The notes: generated by a model not told the origin, from the sequence alone. A DNA stretch of 64,000 nt from Halostagnicola kamekurae (GCF_900116205.1 NZ_FOZS01000003.1:1-64000), one strand, 5' to 3'; positions 9,760 through 18,215 are shown, counted from the first letter of the stretch. Numbers and translations are program-made.

Positions 9760-9766
9760 TAGAGAA

Positions 9767-10578
9767 TAGAAGGTGGCACTGTCTAGTTTAGCACCTCAGC
9801 TGGCGTTTGTCTGTTGAGTGATTGGTTCAGTCGTTGTGTGTTATAGTAGTGTACGAACTGATCAAGCCACTCCTGACGCTCGTCCGACTTCCCACCCACG
9901 AGTTATGGAAGCGGTTAACTCGCATCTTGAGGGTGTGAAACCACTTTTCGATGAGGTTTCGCTCGACGTAGTCGAGCTGACCGCGTAACCCTAACCGAGA
10001 GACAGCAGTCAGATAGCCGTAGCCATCAACGAGAAACACCGTGTCAGAGAGATCGTGTTTCTCGGTCAATCGATGCAGGAATGAAGCGGCAGGATCGGTG
10101 CCTCGTCGTCCGTATACTGCGACATCGAGAATAAGCCGCGAGTCTAGGTTGATTGCATCGTATACCCAAGACCAGTCGCCGTTGATCTTGACAGCTGTTT
10201 CATCAATGGCGACCCGCGACGGCTTCGCCATCCTCAGAACGCATCGCATTCTGATGGACCCCACGAGACCGTTGCTCTCGTGGACGTCGGCGGCCTGAAA
10301 CGCTGTCGGCCAGCCGATGTACCAAGTGCCAGATCTCTTGGTGAGGCCGTTCAACTCTGATCAAGCGAAGAATAGCTTGTGTCTCTCGAAGCAAACAACC
10401 GGTCGCGTGGAGACGGACGGCGACACCCGCCAGGTGTTCGCCGTCCGCTCACGCTCCCCAGCTTCATCAAATTCCGCCGCATAGCACTCGCTGAGCAGGT
10501 CTACGAGTGCCATTCCAAACTAACTCTACGACCTGGCCCGCTTCTCAAACCGCACTAACTAGACGGCGCCTAGAAAGT
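9767..10578. mobile_element. Decayed IS6-family insertion sequence with target duplication
   Basis: The element spans about 9775-10570. Its ends are imperfect inverted repeats: GGCACTGTCTAGTT on the left and, read inward, GGCGCCGTCTAGTT on the right. Flanking 8-bp direct repeats, TAGAAGGT at 9767-9774 and TAGAAAGT at 10571-10578, differ by one base. An 8-bp duplication is what IS6 transposition generates. The near-800-bp size also fits the family. The internal transposase is frameshifted, so the copy is probably immobile by itself. Confidence 0.85.
9783..10513 (-). pseudogene. IS6-family transposase, frameshifted
   Basis: Read from an ATG at 10513, the frames together give an IS6 DDE transposase. 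The start is LLSECYAAEFDEAGERE, then LHATGCLLRETQAILRLIRV (helix-turn-helix). After a frame change come VAIDETAVKINGDWSWVYDA with the first catalytic Asp, VFLVDGYGYLTA with the second, and NLIEKWFHTLKMRV with the catalytic Glu. The tail LNQSLNRQTPAEVLN is normal for the family but again needs a frame change near 9840. At least two frame disruptions separate these pieces, so no full-length enzyme can be made. Confidence 0.85.
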
Positions 10579-10688
10579 GGATACCTGAGTGAATCGCCAC
10601 TAATGTATTATCGAATATAGGGTTAGACTCGAGAAGCCGAGCCGAAGCGACCCGAGTCGGCGAGCGAAACTGGTCGCCTATCAGGTCA

Positions 10689-11852
10689 CTACTGATAGGC
10701 CGGGATGCCGGTGAATTCCTCGCCGAGGATGAGTGTGTGGATGTCGTGGGTCCCCTCGTAGGTGTAGACTGTCTCCATGTTGGCCATGTGTCGCATCGGC
10801 GAGTAATCCGTGGTGATGCCGTTGCCGCCGAGCATCTCTCGAGCGATCCGGGACTGATCGCGGGCCGTCCGAACGTTGTTCCGCTTCGCCATCGAGACGT
10901 GTTGCGGTCGCATCTCCCCGCGCTCTTTGAGTTCGGCGAGCCGGTGTGCCAGCAGTTGGGCCAGGGTGATCTGCGTTCCCATCTCCGCGAGCTTGCGCTG
11001 CTGGAGTTGGAACCGACCGATCGGACCGCCGAACTGGTCGCGGTCTTTCGCGTATCGGCGGGCCTCCTCGAAGCAATCCCGCGCCGCCCCGACCGCACCC
11101 CAGGCGATGCCGTAGCGAGCCTGCGTGAGACAGGACAGCGGCCCCTTCATGCCGGAGACACCGGGCAGGACGTTCTCCTCGGGAACGCGGACGTCGGTGA
11201 GCGCGATCTCGCCCGTAATCGACGCGCGAAGCGAGAGCTTCTCGGTGATCTCGTTGGTCGAAACGCCGTCGCGATCGGTCTCGACGAGGAAGCCGCGTAC
11301 GGGTTCGTCCTCGCTCGAGCGGTCCCGCGCCCACACGATCGCGACGTCGGCGATCGGGGAGTTCGTGATCCACGTCTTCGTACCGTTCAGGACGTAACCG
11401 TCACTGTCGCGCTCGGCGTAGGTCTCCATCGCCGACGGGTTCGAACCGTGTTCGGGTTCGGTGAGACCGAAACACCCGATCGCCTCGCCCCGGCCCATCG
11501 CGGGCAGCCACTCCACTTTCTGTTCGTCGCTCCCGTAGGCACGGATCGGGTACATGACGAGCGCACCCTGAACGGAGGCCATCGATCGCAGCCCGGAGTC
11601 GCCCGCCTCGAGTTCCTGCATCAAGAGCCCGTACGCCGTCTCGGAGACGTTCGGCGAGCCGTAGCCCTCGAGGTTCGGCGCGTAAAAGCCGAGGTCGCCC
11701 ATCTTCGAAATCAACTCTTTCGGGAAGGTTCCGTTCTCGAAGTGTTCGCCGATGTCGGGCTTGACGTGTTCGTCGACGAATTCTCGAGCCGTATCCCGGA
11801 TCATGCGCTCTTCCTGGCCTAAGTCCGCCTCGAGCCGCACGAAATCGAGCAT
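10689..11852 (-). CDS. Acyl-CoA dehydrogenase, glutaryl-CoA dehydrogenase-like
   Basis: The 387-residue flavoprotein begins MLDFVRLEADLGQEERMIRD; upstream residues in the same frame (to 12053) are not family sequence. It has CFGLTEPEHGSNPS (flavin contact), TWITNSPIADVAIVWAR, and near the C-terminus ANMETVYTYEGTHDIHTLI with the catalytic glutamate in YEGT. The combination and the overall sequence resemble glutaryl-CoA dehydrogenases, which oxidise and decarboxylate glutaryl-CoA to crotonyl-CoA in lysine and aromatic degradation. Non-decarboxylating relatives are known, so the exact reaction is inference. It is divergent from the acyl-CoA ligase gene and shares a 243-nt promoter region with it. 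Confidence 0.87.
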   Translation of the reverse strand: MLDFVRLEADLGQEERMIRDTAREFVDEHVKPDIGEHFENGTFPKELISKMGDLGFYAPNLEGYGSPNVSETAYGLLMQELEAGDSGLRSMASVQGALVMYPIRAYGSDEQKVEWLPAMGRGEAIGCFGLTEPEHGSNPSAMETYAERDSDGYVLNGTKTWITNSPIADVAIVWARDRSSEDEPVRGFLVETDRDGVSTNEITEKLSLRASITGEIALTDVRVPEENVLPGVSGMKGPLSCLTQARYGIAWGAVGAARDCFEEARRYAKDRDQFGGPIGRFQLQQRKLAEMGTQITLAQLLAHRLAELKERGEMRPQHVSMAKRNNVRTARDQSRIAREMLGGNGITTDYSPMRHMANMETVYTYEGTHDIHTLILGEEFTGIPAYQ

Positions 11853-12095
11853 ACGTTGACCTAGACGAATGGCACAATAGGTATTGCGGTGCCAGATACC
11901 ACGTGCGGGCGTCGTGGCGGCGAGGGCTCTTCGAACGCGGCTGTCACCGGGCCGAAACGAGGGAGCGGCGACGACAGTGTGCCGGGGCGGATCCGGTCCA
12001 GCGTTGGCGGCGACGATCGGGTTCCGGCCAAATTCGAGGGGGTGTGTTGACAAGTAACAATACTTTTGTGCCGTTCAGCCGTTGACACACATCGC

Positions 12096-13712
12096 ATGAC
12101 AAATCTCGTGACGGACGTAGCCGAGACGGTAGCGACGCACCCGGATTCAACCGCGATCGCGTACCGAGAATCCGAACTGACCTACGCGGAGTTCTGGGAG
12201 CGCGCCGGGCGGTTCGCACAGGCCCTGGACGATCGCGGCATCGACGAGGGCGAGCGCGTCGCGATCTATCTACCGAACCTCCCGCAGTTCGTGACGGCCT
12301 TCTACGGCACGCTACGCGCCGGCGGAATCGTCGTTCCGATGAACCCCCAGTACAAGGCTCGAGAGATCAGCCACATGCTCGGCGACAGCGGGGCGCGAGC
12401 AGTCGTCGCGCTCACGGATCTCGTCCCCAACGTCCGCGAGGTACGGGACGGCACCGATGTCGAACGGATCGTCAGCGTGGGCGGAAACGCCGACGGCGCC
12501 ACCGAGTTCGGCGACTTCCTCGCGGACGACACCCGGGAGGTCGTTGATCGCGCGGACGACGACGTCGCGGTCCAGCCCTACACGTCCGGGACCACTGGCA
12601 CTCCGAAGGGCGTCCTGTTGACCCACTACAATCTGGCGTTCACGACGCGGGCCAACGCCGACGTTCTGCCGGATGGCTTCCAGACCTCCGACCGACTCAT
12701 CGGCACGCTCCCGTTGTTCCACATCTACGGCATGTCCGTCGTCATGAACGGCGCGATGTACAGCGGCGGGACGTACTACCCCGTTCCAGAGTGGGACGCA
12801 TCGGCCGTCATGGACCAACTGGAAGAGGACGAGATCACGATCATGTTCGCCGTCCCTGCGATGTTCAACGACATGATCAACCAGCCCGACGCCGCCGAGT
12901 ACGAGTTCGAGTCGCTTCGGTTCGCCAACTCCGGCGGCTCGAGCCTCCCGATGGAGGTGTTAGACCGGTTCGAGGAGCTGTGGAGCGTCCAGCTCAACGA
13001 GGGCTACGGCCTGACCGAGACGAGCCCGGTCACACACGCGAACACGAACGAGAACCGCCGGAAGGGAAGCATCGGTCAGCCGCTCGAGGGGGTCGAGGCG
13101 AAAATCGTTGATAGCGCGGAATTCCATTCCGCTGACCGTTCGGGCGGCAGCGGACCGCCCGAAGACGAGGGGTTCGAGGAAGTGCCGCGCGTCGAGGAGG
13201 GGCCGATCGACGAGGACGAGACCGATCTCCACGCGGTCACGGGCGAGCTGGTCGTCCACGGCCCGAACGTGATGAAGGAGTACTACGGCCTGCCGGAGGC
13301 CAACGAGGAGGCGTTCACCGACGAAGACGGCACGCGCTGGTTTCACACCGGCGACATCGGCTACTGGGACGAGGACGGCTTCTTTTACGTGGTCGACCGC
13401 GAGAAGCACATGATCGTCACCGGCGGCTACAACGTCTACCCGCGGGAAGTCGAGGAACTCCTCTTCGAACACGAGGACGTCGCCGACGCCGCCGTCGTCG
13501 GGATTCCGGATGAGCGCCGCGGCGAGACCGTCAAGGCGTTTATCGTAACCACGCCGGACGCTGAATCGACGCCCGAGGACATCAAACAGTACTGTCTGAC
13601 GAATCTCGCCGAGTATAAGCATCCCCGCGAGGTCGAGTTCGTGGGAGAACTGCCGCGGACGACGACCGGCAAGGTACAGAAGTTCGAACTCCGCGCCGAA
13701 AGCAACGACTGA
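12096..13712 (+). CDS. Long-chain-type acyl-CoA ligase with a hairpin-bearing insertion
   Basis: The 538-residue AMP-forming ligase activates a carboxylic acid to its CoA thioester. The P-loop YTSGTTGTPKGVLLTHYN lies near residue 165, the adenylate motif LNEGYGLTETSPV near 305, the hinge VVDREKHMIVTGGYNVYPRE near 430, and the catalytic lysine in TTTGKVQKFEL at the end. Between AKIVD (about residue 340) and EGFEEVPRVEEG is an extra polar stretch encoded by DNA containing two hairpins (13116-13161); ordinary ligases are shorter here. The loop is on the surface, so activity is probably kept. The ATG at 12096 lies about 32 nt after an AT-rich TACTTTTG box. Confidence 0.9.
   Translation: MTNLVTDVAETVATHPDSTAIAYRESELTYAEFWERAGRFAQALDDRGIDEGERVAIYLPNLPQFVTAFYGTLRAGGIVVPMNPQYKAREISHMLGDSGARAVVALTDLVPNVREVRDGTDVERIVSVGGNADGATEFGDFLADDTREVVDRADDDVAVQPYTSGTTGTPKGVLLTHYNLAFTTRANADVLPDGFQTSDRLIGTLPLFHIYGMSVVMNGAMYSGGTYYPVPEWDASAVMDQLEEDEITIMFAVPAMFNDMINQPDAAEYEFESLRFANSGGSSLPMEVLDRFEELWSVQLNEGYGLTETSPVTHANTNENRRKGSIGQPLEGVEAKIVDSAEFHSADRSGGSGPPEDEGFEEVPRVEEGPIDEDETDLHAVTGELVVHGPNVMKEYYGLPEANEEAFTDEDGTRWFHTGDIGYWDEDGFFYVVDREKHMIVTGGYNVYPREVEELLFEHEDVADAAVVGIPDERRGETVKAFIVTTPDAESTPEDIKQYCLTNLAEYKHPREVEFVGELPRTTTGKVQKFELRAESND
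13116..13161. repeat. Double-hairpin insertion inside the acyl-CoA ligase gene
   Basis: GCGGAATTCCATTCCGC (13116-13132) is a 7-bp stem with a 3-nt loop. At 13141-13161 a second inverted repeat has arms CGGGCGG and CCGCCCG around a 7-nt loop. The segment keeps the reading frame and codes for a Ser/Gly/Asp/Glu-rich loop not expected in the family. Confidence 0.6.
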
Positions 13713-13864
13713 ACACCGCCGCAGCACCGCCGCAGATCGTGTCCGTCCGGACTCCGGGCGGGGCCACCATTTCCACTCTCAAATCTTAGATTCGAATAGA
13801 TTAACAAAAGCAAATCGAGAGTATATTCGAACCTACTTTGTAAGACGATCCCGATGAAACGCGT

Positions 13865-15004
13865 ATGGCATTCCAGCTGTCAGCCGAGCACGAGGCTATC
13901 CGTGACGCCGTCCGCGAGTTCGGCGAAAACGAGATAGCGCCCGTCGCCGAGGAGCACGACCGAGAGCACAGGTACCCCGAGGATCTCCGGAGGAAGGCCG
14001 CCGAGTACGACTTCGTCGCGCCGAACATCCCCGTCGAGTACGGCGGTGCCGGGATGGACAAGCTCTCCGCGACGATCGTCATCGAGGAACTCTGGCGGGC
14101 CGATCCGGGCATCGGCTCGGCCGTCGGTTCCGCCGGCTTCGGGACGGACATGATCGTCGAGTTCGGCGACGAGTGGATGAAAGAGGAGTGGCTCCCCGAG
14201 ATCGCCACCGGCGAGACCGCCTCCTGTTCGATGATCTCCGAGCCCGCACACGGCTCGAACGTCGCGGGCATCGAGACGGTCGCCGAAACGGACGGCGACG
14301 AGTACGTTCTCAACGGCAGCAAGATGTGGATAACGAACGGGACCGTCGCCGACGTCGGCGTCTGCATGGCGAAGACCAGCCCCGGCGAGAGCCACCGCGG
14401 GATCACCGCCTTCCTCGTCGAGATGGACCGCGACGGCGTCTCGACCGACAAGATCGACAACAAACTCGGGATTCGTGCCTCCGACCTCGCCGAGGTCGTC
14501 ATCGACGACGTCCGGGTCCCCGAGGAGAACGTCATCGGCGAGGTCGACGAGGGCTTCTACCAGCTGATGGAGTTCTTCGCCTCCGGCCGCACCAGCGTCG
14601 CCGCCCAGGCCGTCGGCGCCGCCCAGGGAGCCCTCGACGCCGCCGTCGAGTACGCCACCCAGCGCGAGCAGTTCGATCAGAAGATCGCCGAGTTCCAGGC
14701 CATCCAGCACAAGATCGCCGAGATGGCCACCAAGGTCGAGGCCGCTCGATCGCTGACCTACCGCGCCGCAACCCAGGTCGAACAGGAGAACCAGGACGTC
14801 GCCGCCCAATACTCGAGTATGGCGAAGTACTTCGCATCCGAAATAGCGGTCGAGGTCGCCGACGAGGGCGTCCAGGTCCACGGCGGTTCGGGCTACGTCA
14901 CAGACTATCCTGCCGAACGCTACTATCGAGACGCCCGCATCACGAAAATCTACGAGGGCACGAGCGAGATCCAGAAGAACATCATCGCCGATCAGATCCT
15001 GTAA
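13865..15004 (+). CDS. Acyl-CoA dehydrogenase (short-chain/butyryl type)
   Basis: The product has 379 residues, the standard length for short-chain acyl-CoA dehydrogenases, which introduce a trans-2 double bond with FAD and pass electrons to ETF. Typical features are CSMISEPAHGSNVA near 120, KMWITNGTVADVGV near 155, REQFDQKIAEFQAIQHKIAEM near 275, VHGGSGYVTDYPAERYYRD near 335, and the catalytic glutamate in KIYEGTSEIQKNII at the end. A GTATATTC box at 13821 gives a short predicted leader. It follows the ligase in the same direction and precedes enoyl-CoA hydratase, giving activation, oxidation and hydration in order. Confidence 0.93.
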   Translation: MAFQLSAEHEAIRDAVREFGENEIAPVAEEHDREHRYPEDLRRKAAEYDFVAPNIPVEYGGAGMDKLSATIVIEELWRADPGIGSAVGSAGFGTDMIVEFGDEWMKEEWLPEIATGETASCSMISEPAHGSNVAGIETVAETDGDEYVLNGSKMWITNGTVADVGVCMAKTSPGESHRGITAFLVEMDRDGVSTDKIDNKLGIRASDLAEVVIDDVRVPEENVIGEVDEGFYQLMEFFASGRTSVAAQAVGAAQGALDAAVEYATQREQFDQKIAEFQAIQHKIAEMATKVEAARSLTYRAATQVEQENQDVAAQYSSMAKYFASEIAVEVADEGVQVHGGSGYVTDYPAERYYRDARITKIYEGTSEIQKNIIADQIL

Positions 15005-15044
15005 TCGGGCTCCGCTCGAGAACGGATTCGCCGCCGAGCGTACC

Positions 15045-15052
15045 TTTTTTAT
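15045..15052 (+). promoter_or_regulatory. TATA-like promoter of the enoyl-CoA hydratase gene
   Basis: The T-rich box TTTTTTAT is centred 26 nt before the ATG at 15074, fitting a leaderless start. It also follows the stop of the preceding gene by 40 nt and could double as a T-rich terminator for it. Confidence 0.45.
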
Positions 15053-15073
15053 CGTTGCCCGTGACTGTCCATC

Positions 15074-15871
15074 ATGGTCGAATCACTGGAGACCGTTCTG
15101 GTAGAGTACGACGAAGCCCGCGGCGTCGGCACGCTCACGATGAACCGACCGGACGCACTGAACGCGCTGAACGCGCAACTGGGAGCCGACATCGTCGCCG
15201 GACTCGAACGCCTCGAGGAGCGAAACGACGGCGCCGACGGCGTCGAACTGCGGGCCGTCGTGCTCGAGGGGGCAGGCGAAAAGGCCTTCTGCGCCGGTGC
15301 GGACATCGGCGGCTTCTCCAGGGAGTCGTCCGGCGGCTCCTCGCCCCGATCGCACTACGAGTTCATCCGCGACTACCCCGCGCCGGTCGTCGCCAAGATC
15401 GACGGCTACTGTCTGGGCGGCGGGTTCGAGACCGCGCTGGCCTGCGATTTCCGACTGGCCAGCGAGCGCAGCACGCTCGGCTTCCCCGAGGTGGACCTCG
15501 GCATTTTGCCCGGCGCGGGCGGCGTTCAGGACGTCACGAAGATCGCCGGCTCCGCCGTCGCGAAGGAACTCGCGATGACCGGCGAGCACATTTCCGCGGC
15601 ACGCGCCGACGAAGAGGGGCTCGTCAACCGCGTTTACGCGGACGACGAGTTCGACGAGGGTGTCGACGACTTCGTCACCGAACTGGCCGGGAAAGCGCCG
15701 CTCGCCGTCCAGGCGATCAAGCAGTCCGCCGACATGGCCGTCAACAGTGGGCTCGAGGAGGGGATCGCGTACGACCGCTCCCTCTTCCAGGAGTTGCTCC
15801 GGACCGAGGACCACGCGGAGGGCGCGGCGGCGTTCTCCGAGGATCGCGAGCCCGAGTTCGAGGGAAAGTAA
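15074..15871 (+). CDS. Enoyl-CoA hydratase/isomerase family protein
   Basis: This 265-residue crotonase-fold protein would hydrate 2-enoyl-CoA to 3-hydroxyacyl-CoA. The oxyanion-hole segments are KAFCAGADIGGFS near residue 75 and GYCLGGGFETALACDFRLAS near 112, and LGFPEVDLGILPGAGGVQ near 137 carries the first catalytic glutamate and the PG.GG turn. The second acidic residue of classical hydratases is replaced by Asp in this stretch, so an isomerase or related reaction is possible. It lies 69 nt after the acyl-CoA dehydrogenase in the same direction. The 3-hydroxyacyl-CoA dehydrogenase gene is convergent to it. Confidence 0.9.
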   Translation: MVESLETVLVEYDEARGVGTLTMNRPDALNALNAQLGADIVAGLERLEERNDGADGVELRAVVLEGAGEKAFCAGADIGGFSRESSGGSSPRSHYEFIRDYPAPVVAKIDGYCLGGGFETALACDFRLASERSTLGFPEVDLGILPGAGGVQDVTKIAGSAVAKELAMTGEHISAARADEEGLVNRVYADDEFDEGVDDFVTELAGKAPLAVQAIKQSADMAVNSGLEEGIAYDRSLFQELLRTEDHAEGAAAFSEDREPEFEGK

Positions 15872-15922
15872 CCGGACACGGCGGACGACTGCCGTTTCAC
15901 TCTCGACCGATTTTCGACCTGC

Positions 15923-16056
15923 GGTGGCGCGCGCTGTCAGTCGGCCGAACGAGAGTGAGGGCGGCCGACGATACTGCGCGAGGGATGAGCGAGTGTAACG
16001 AGCGAATCGGCTGGGGAGGACGTGGTTTCTCCGTGTTGCCACGATAGCAGGACACC
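15923..16056. repeat. Dispersed ~135-bp intergenic repeat, copy A
   Basis: The segment starts GTGGCGCGCGCTG, contains GCGAGGGATGAGCGAG and CGAATCGGCTGGGGAGG, and ends TGCCACGATAGCAGGACAC. The same ordered blocks recur at 31398-31537. It lies between convergent genes. No open frame with a product is supportable, and the blocks resemble no transposase end seen here. A partial echo, CTATCGTGG followed by CAGGACACGCC, sits near 16116-16136. Confidence 0.75.
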
Positions 16057-16197
16057 CTGACTCGCTGGTTCTACACACTGCTCAACGAGTCTCGGTGATC
16101 GAGATCGTGATACTACTATCGTGGTCAGGACACGCCACAGCATATCGGTTTATCGATCCAGCGTGGAAACGAGTCCACACCGGCGAGGAAACGGCTC

Positions 16198-16935
16198 TCA
16201 GTCCCACTCCTCGCCGATGCCGGCAAGCGAGAACGGCCCGACCGGGAGGTTGTACCCGTCCTCGAGCGCCTTGTCGACCTGCTCTTCCGTGGCGATGCCC
16301 TCGTCGACGATCTTCTGGGCCTCCTCGCCCATCGCCGCGTAACAGCGGTTCGCGATGAAGCCGTAGGAGCCGGGGTCGTCGTCGATGGTGACGCGCGTCT
16401 TGTCGAGTTCGTCGACGAGTTCCTCGGCGCGCTCGACGACGGCCTCGTCGGTCTCCGGCGCTCTGACGATCTCGACCATGTCCATGACCGCGACCGGATT
16501 GAAAAAGTGCGTCACCGCGACCCGCGAGGGGTCGGAGACGGCGTTGGCGATCGAGGTCACCGCAAAGCCGCTCGTGTTCGAGTAAAGCGGCTGGTCGTCC
16601 GTGACCTCGTCCAAGTCGCGAAAGACCTGCCCCTTGATCGCCAGGTCCTCCGTCACCGCTTCGATGACGAACTCCGTCCCCTCCGTCGCCGCCTCGAGGT
16701 CAGTCGTGAACGTCATCCGCTCTAAGACTCCGTCCATCTCCGCTTCCGAGAGATAGCCGCCCTCGACCGCATCCTTGAGGCCGTAGTTGCCCGAAATAAC
16801 CCGTTCGCGGGCGGAGTCTGCCAGCTCCTCGTTCATCTCGCGGACGGCTACCTCGTAGCCGTTGCGTGCGAGTACCTGTGCGATACCGGCGCCCATAATG
16901 CCGCCACCGACGACGGCAGCACTCTGCTGTGCCAT
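16198..16935 (-). CDS. 3-hydroxyacyl-CoA dehydrogenase, short C-terminus
   Basis: The 245-residue product oxidises 3-hydroxyacyl-CoA with NAD. The N-terminus holds the Rossmann motif VVGGGIMGAGIAQVLARNGY, then VIEAVTEDLAIKGQVF, SNTSGFAVTSIA, the catalytic-His motif VTHFFNPVAVMDMVEI, and a C-domain helix with GFIANRCYAAMGEEAQKI. I start at the ATG at 16935; upstream residues are not homologous. Family members normally have about 285 residues; here the protein stops at GPFSLAGIGEEWD and lacks the final ~40 residues that complete the C-terminal dimer domain. Copy A of the repeat lies 140 nt beyond the stop. It may be a shortened but working enzyme or a truncated gene. Confidence 0.82.
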   Translation of the reverse strand: MAQQSAAVVGGGIMGAGIAQVLARNGYEVAVREMNEELADSARERVISGNYGLKDAVEGGYLSEAEMDGVLERMTFTTDLEAATEGTEFVIEAVTEDLAIKGQVFRDLDEVTDDQPLYSNTSGFAVTSIANAVSDPSRVAVTHFFNPVAVMDMVEIVRAPETDEAVVERAEELVDELDKTRVTIDDDPGSYGFIANRCYAAMGEEAQKIVDEGIATEEQVDKALEDGYNLPVGPFSLAGIGEEWD

Positions 16936-17180
16936 GATACCAACCTTCACGAGAACTGTCTTAGTTCTTGTCAAGCCGGAACGACGCTGGGCCGAAGCGC
17001 CGTTCTCGGCCGGGATCGACCGCTCGGAATCGGAACCTTCGACACCTCGAGCGTGGCTTCGGACCGTCCGACCTCCTCGGCGTTGATTGCAGACCGTCCG
17101 ATTCCTCGAGGCCGGTGTCGGCCTGGGTCGATTCTGCGAGGACGGGTTTCGGATCGCCCCCATCAGTCAACGTCCGAACA

Positions 17181-17188
17181 TTTAATAG
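17181..17188 (+). promoter_or_regulatory. TATA-like promoter of the R2-like oxidase gene
   Basis: TTTAATAG is centred 26 nt upstream of the ATG at 17210, consistent with a leaderless transcript. Confidence 0.5.
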
Positions 17189-17209
17189 CCGGCTCGGGGA
17201 TCACGACGT

Positions 17210-18142
17210 ATGGCAACGGAGTACACGCCGTCCGAGATGATGGACCGAGAGTCCAGATCGAACCGCTACTACCGCAACGCGGTCGAGCGCCACTGGGACC
17301 CCGGCGAGATCGACCTCGAGCGGGATGTCGAGAACCTCCTCGCGTTCGTCGAGGCGTCGGAGTCGTACGATCGGGAGTCATGGTATGGCACGCTCACCGG
17401 CATCGCGAAGTTCGGCGCGGGAGAGGACGCCGTCACCGAGGACCTCGCACCCCTGGGGACCGTTCTCGAGGACATCGACGACCAGTTGTTCCTGACGACC
17501 CAGCTGTACGAGGAGGCCAAACACGCTGACTTCTTCGATCGCTACTGGCGCGAGGTCGTCTGGCCGGTCGAGGACGAACTCGGGTGGGAGCGATCCGATC
17601 CCCGCCACGAGCGGTGGTTCAACGAGCCCTACATCGAACTGTTCGACCGCAATCGCACGGCCCAGTACCGACTGCTCGAGGACGACACGCCCGAAAACCG
17701 AGTGAAGGCGTACTGTCACTACCACCTCACCGTCGAGGGTATCCTGGCCCAGACGGGCTACTACGGGATGCAGACCTCCTACGGCGGCGAGTTCGAGGAG
17801 CTGCCCCACCTGCCGGGGCTCGTGCGGGGATTCGCGAAGATCCGCAGCGACGAGGGCCGCCACGTCGGCTTCGGGATGAACCAGGTCAAGAAGCTAATCG
17901 CCGAGGGAGTCGATCCACAGCTCGTCGAGAAGACAGTGGAGGACCTGCTCCCGCTGGTGCAGGACATCACGGAGGACGACCGGTACCAGGCCGACGACCC
18001 CGAAACTCGCCCGGGCCTCGAACCGGGGAAACTGGCCGAGTACGCCGTCGAGAAACACGCCGACCGGATGCGACAGATCACCGACGCCGCGGCCGACATT
18101 CCCGACATCGACGACCTCGTGGCGCTCGAGGAAGACGACTGA
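17210..18142 (+). CDS. R2-like di-metal oxidase (ribonucleotide-reductase small-subunit-like)
   Basis: The 310-residue all-helical protein has the ferritin-like di-metal ligand pattern. Candidate ligands are Glu72, Glu102 and His105 in LYEEAKHADF, Glu176 in YHLTVEGILAQTG, and Glu215 and His218 in RSDEGRHVGFG. Tyr171 lies five residues before Glu176, the spacing of the cross-linked tyrosine in R2-like ligand-binding oxidases (R2lox), which bind fatty acids and carry an Mn/Fe site. I cannot verify the partner valine. No class I large subunit (NrdA) lies nearby, and the neighbours are acyl-CoA genes, so an oxidase acting on a fatty-acid-like substrate is more likely than a reductase subunit. It is followed by the CoA-transferase 73 nt later. 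Confidence 0.78.
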   Translation: MATEYTPSEMMDRESRSNRYYRNAVERHWDPGEIDLERDVENLLAFVEASESYDRESWYGTLTGIAKFGAGEDAVTEDLAPLGTVLEDIDDQLFLTTQLYEEAKHADFFDRYWREVVWPVEDELGWERSDPRHERWFNEPYIELFDRNRTAQYRLLEDDTPENRVKAYCHYHLTVEGILAQTGYYGMQTSYGGEFEELPHLPGLVRGFAKIRSDEGRHVGFGMNQVKKLIAEGVDPQLVEKTVEDLLPLVQDITEDDRYQADDPETRPGLEPGKLAEYAVEKHADRMRQITDAAADIPDIDDLVALEEDD

Positions 18143-18215
18143 GGGGGGTCTGGTAAGGGTGGGCGAGGCAGATCATCGGCGGCAGGTTTTTGCGCGCCGA
18201 TCGAGACGTGATACC

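Noticed and set aside
14173-16047. 624-codon open frame on the plus strand
   Set aside because: It overlaps the acyl-CoA dehydrogenase and enoyl-CoA hydratase genes in another frame and is Arg-rich (RRR runs), the usual shadow of GC-rich haloarchaeal coding DNA.
16116-16136. Third copy of the dispersed repeat
   Set aside because: Only the terminal blocks CTATCGTGG and CAGGACACGCC are present, with the first inverted; not enough for a separate copy.
17210-18142. Functional class I ribonucleotide reductase small subunit
   Set aside because: No large subunit or NrdI/thioredoxin partner is close and the context is acyl-CoA metabolism; an R2-like oxidase fits better.
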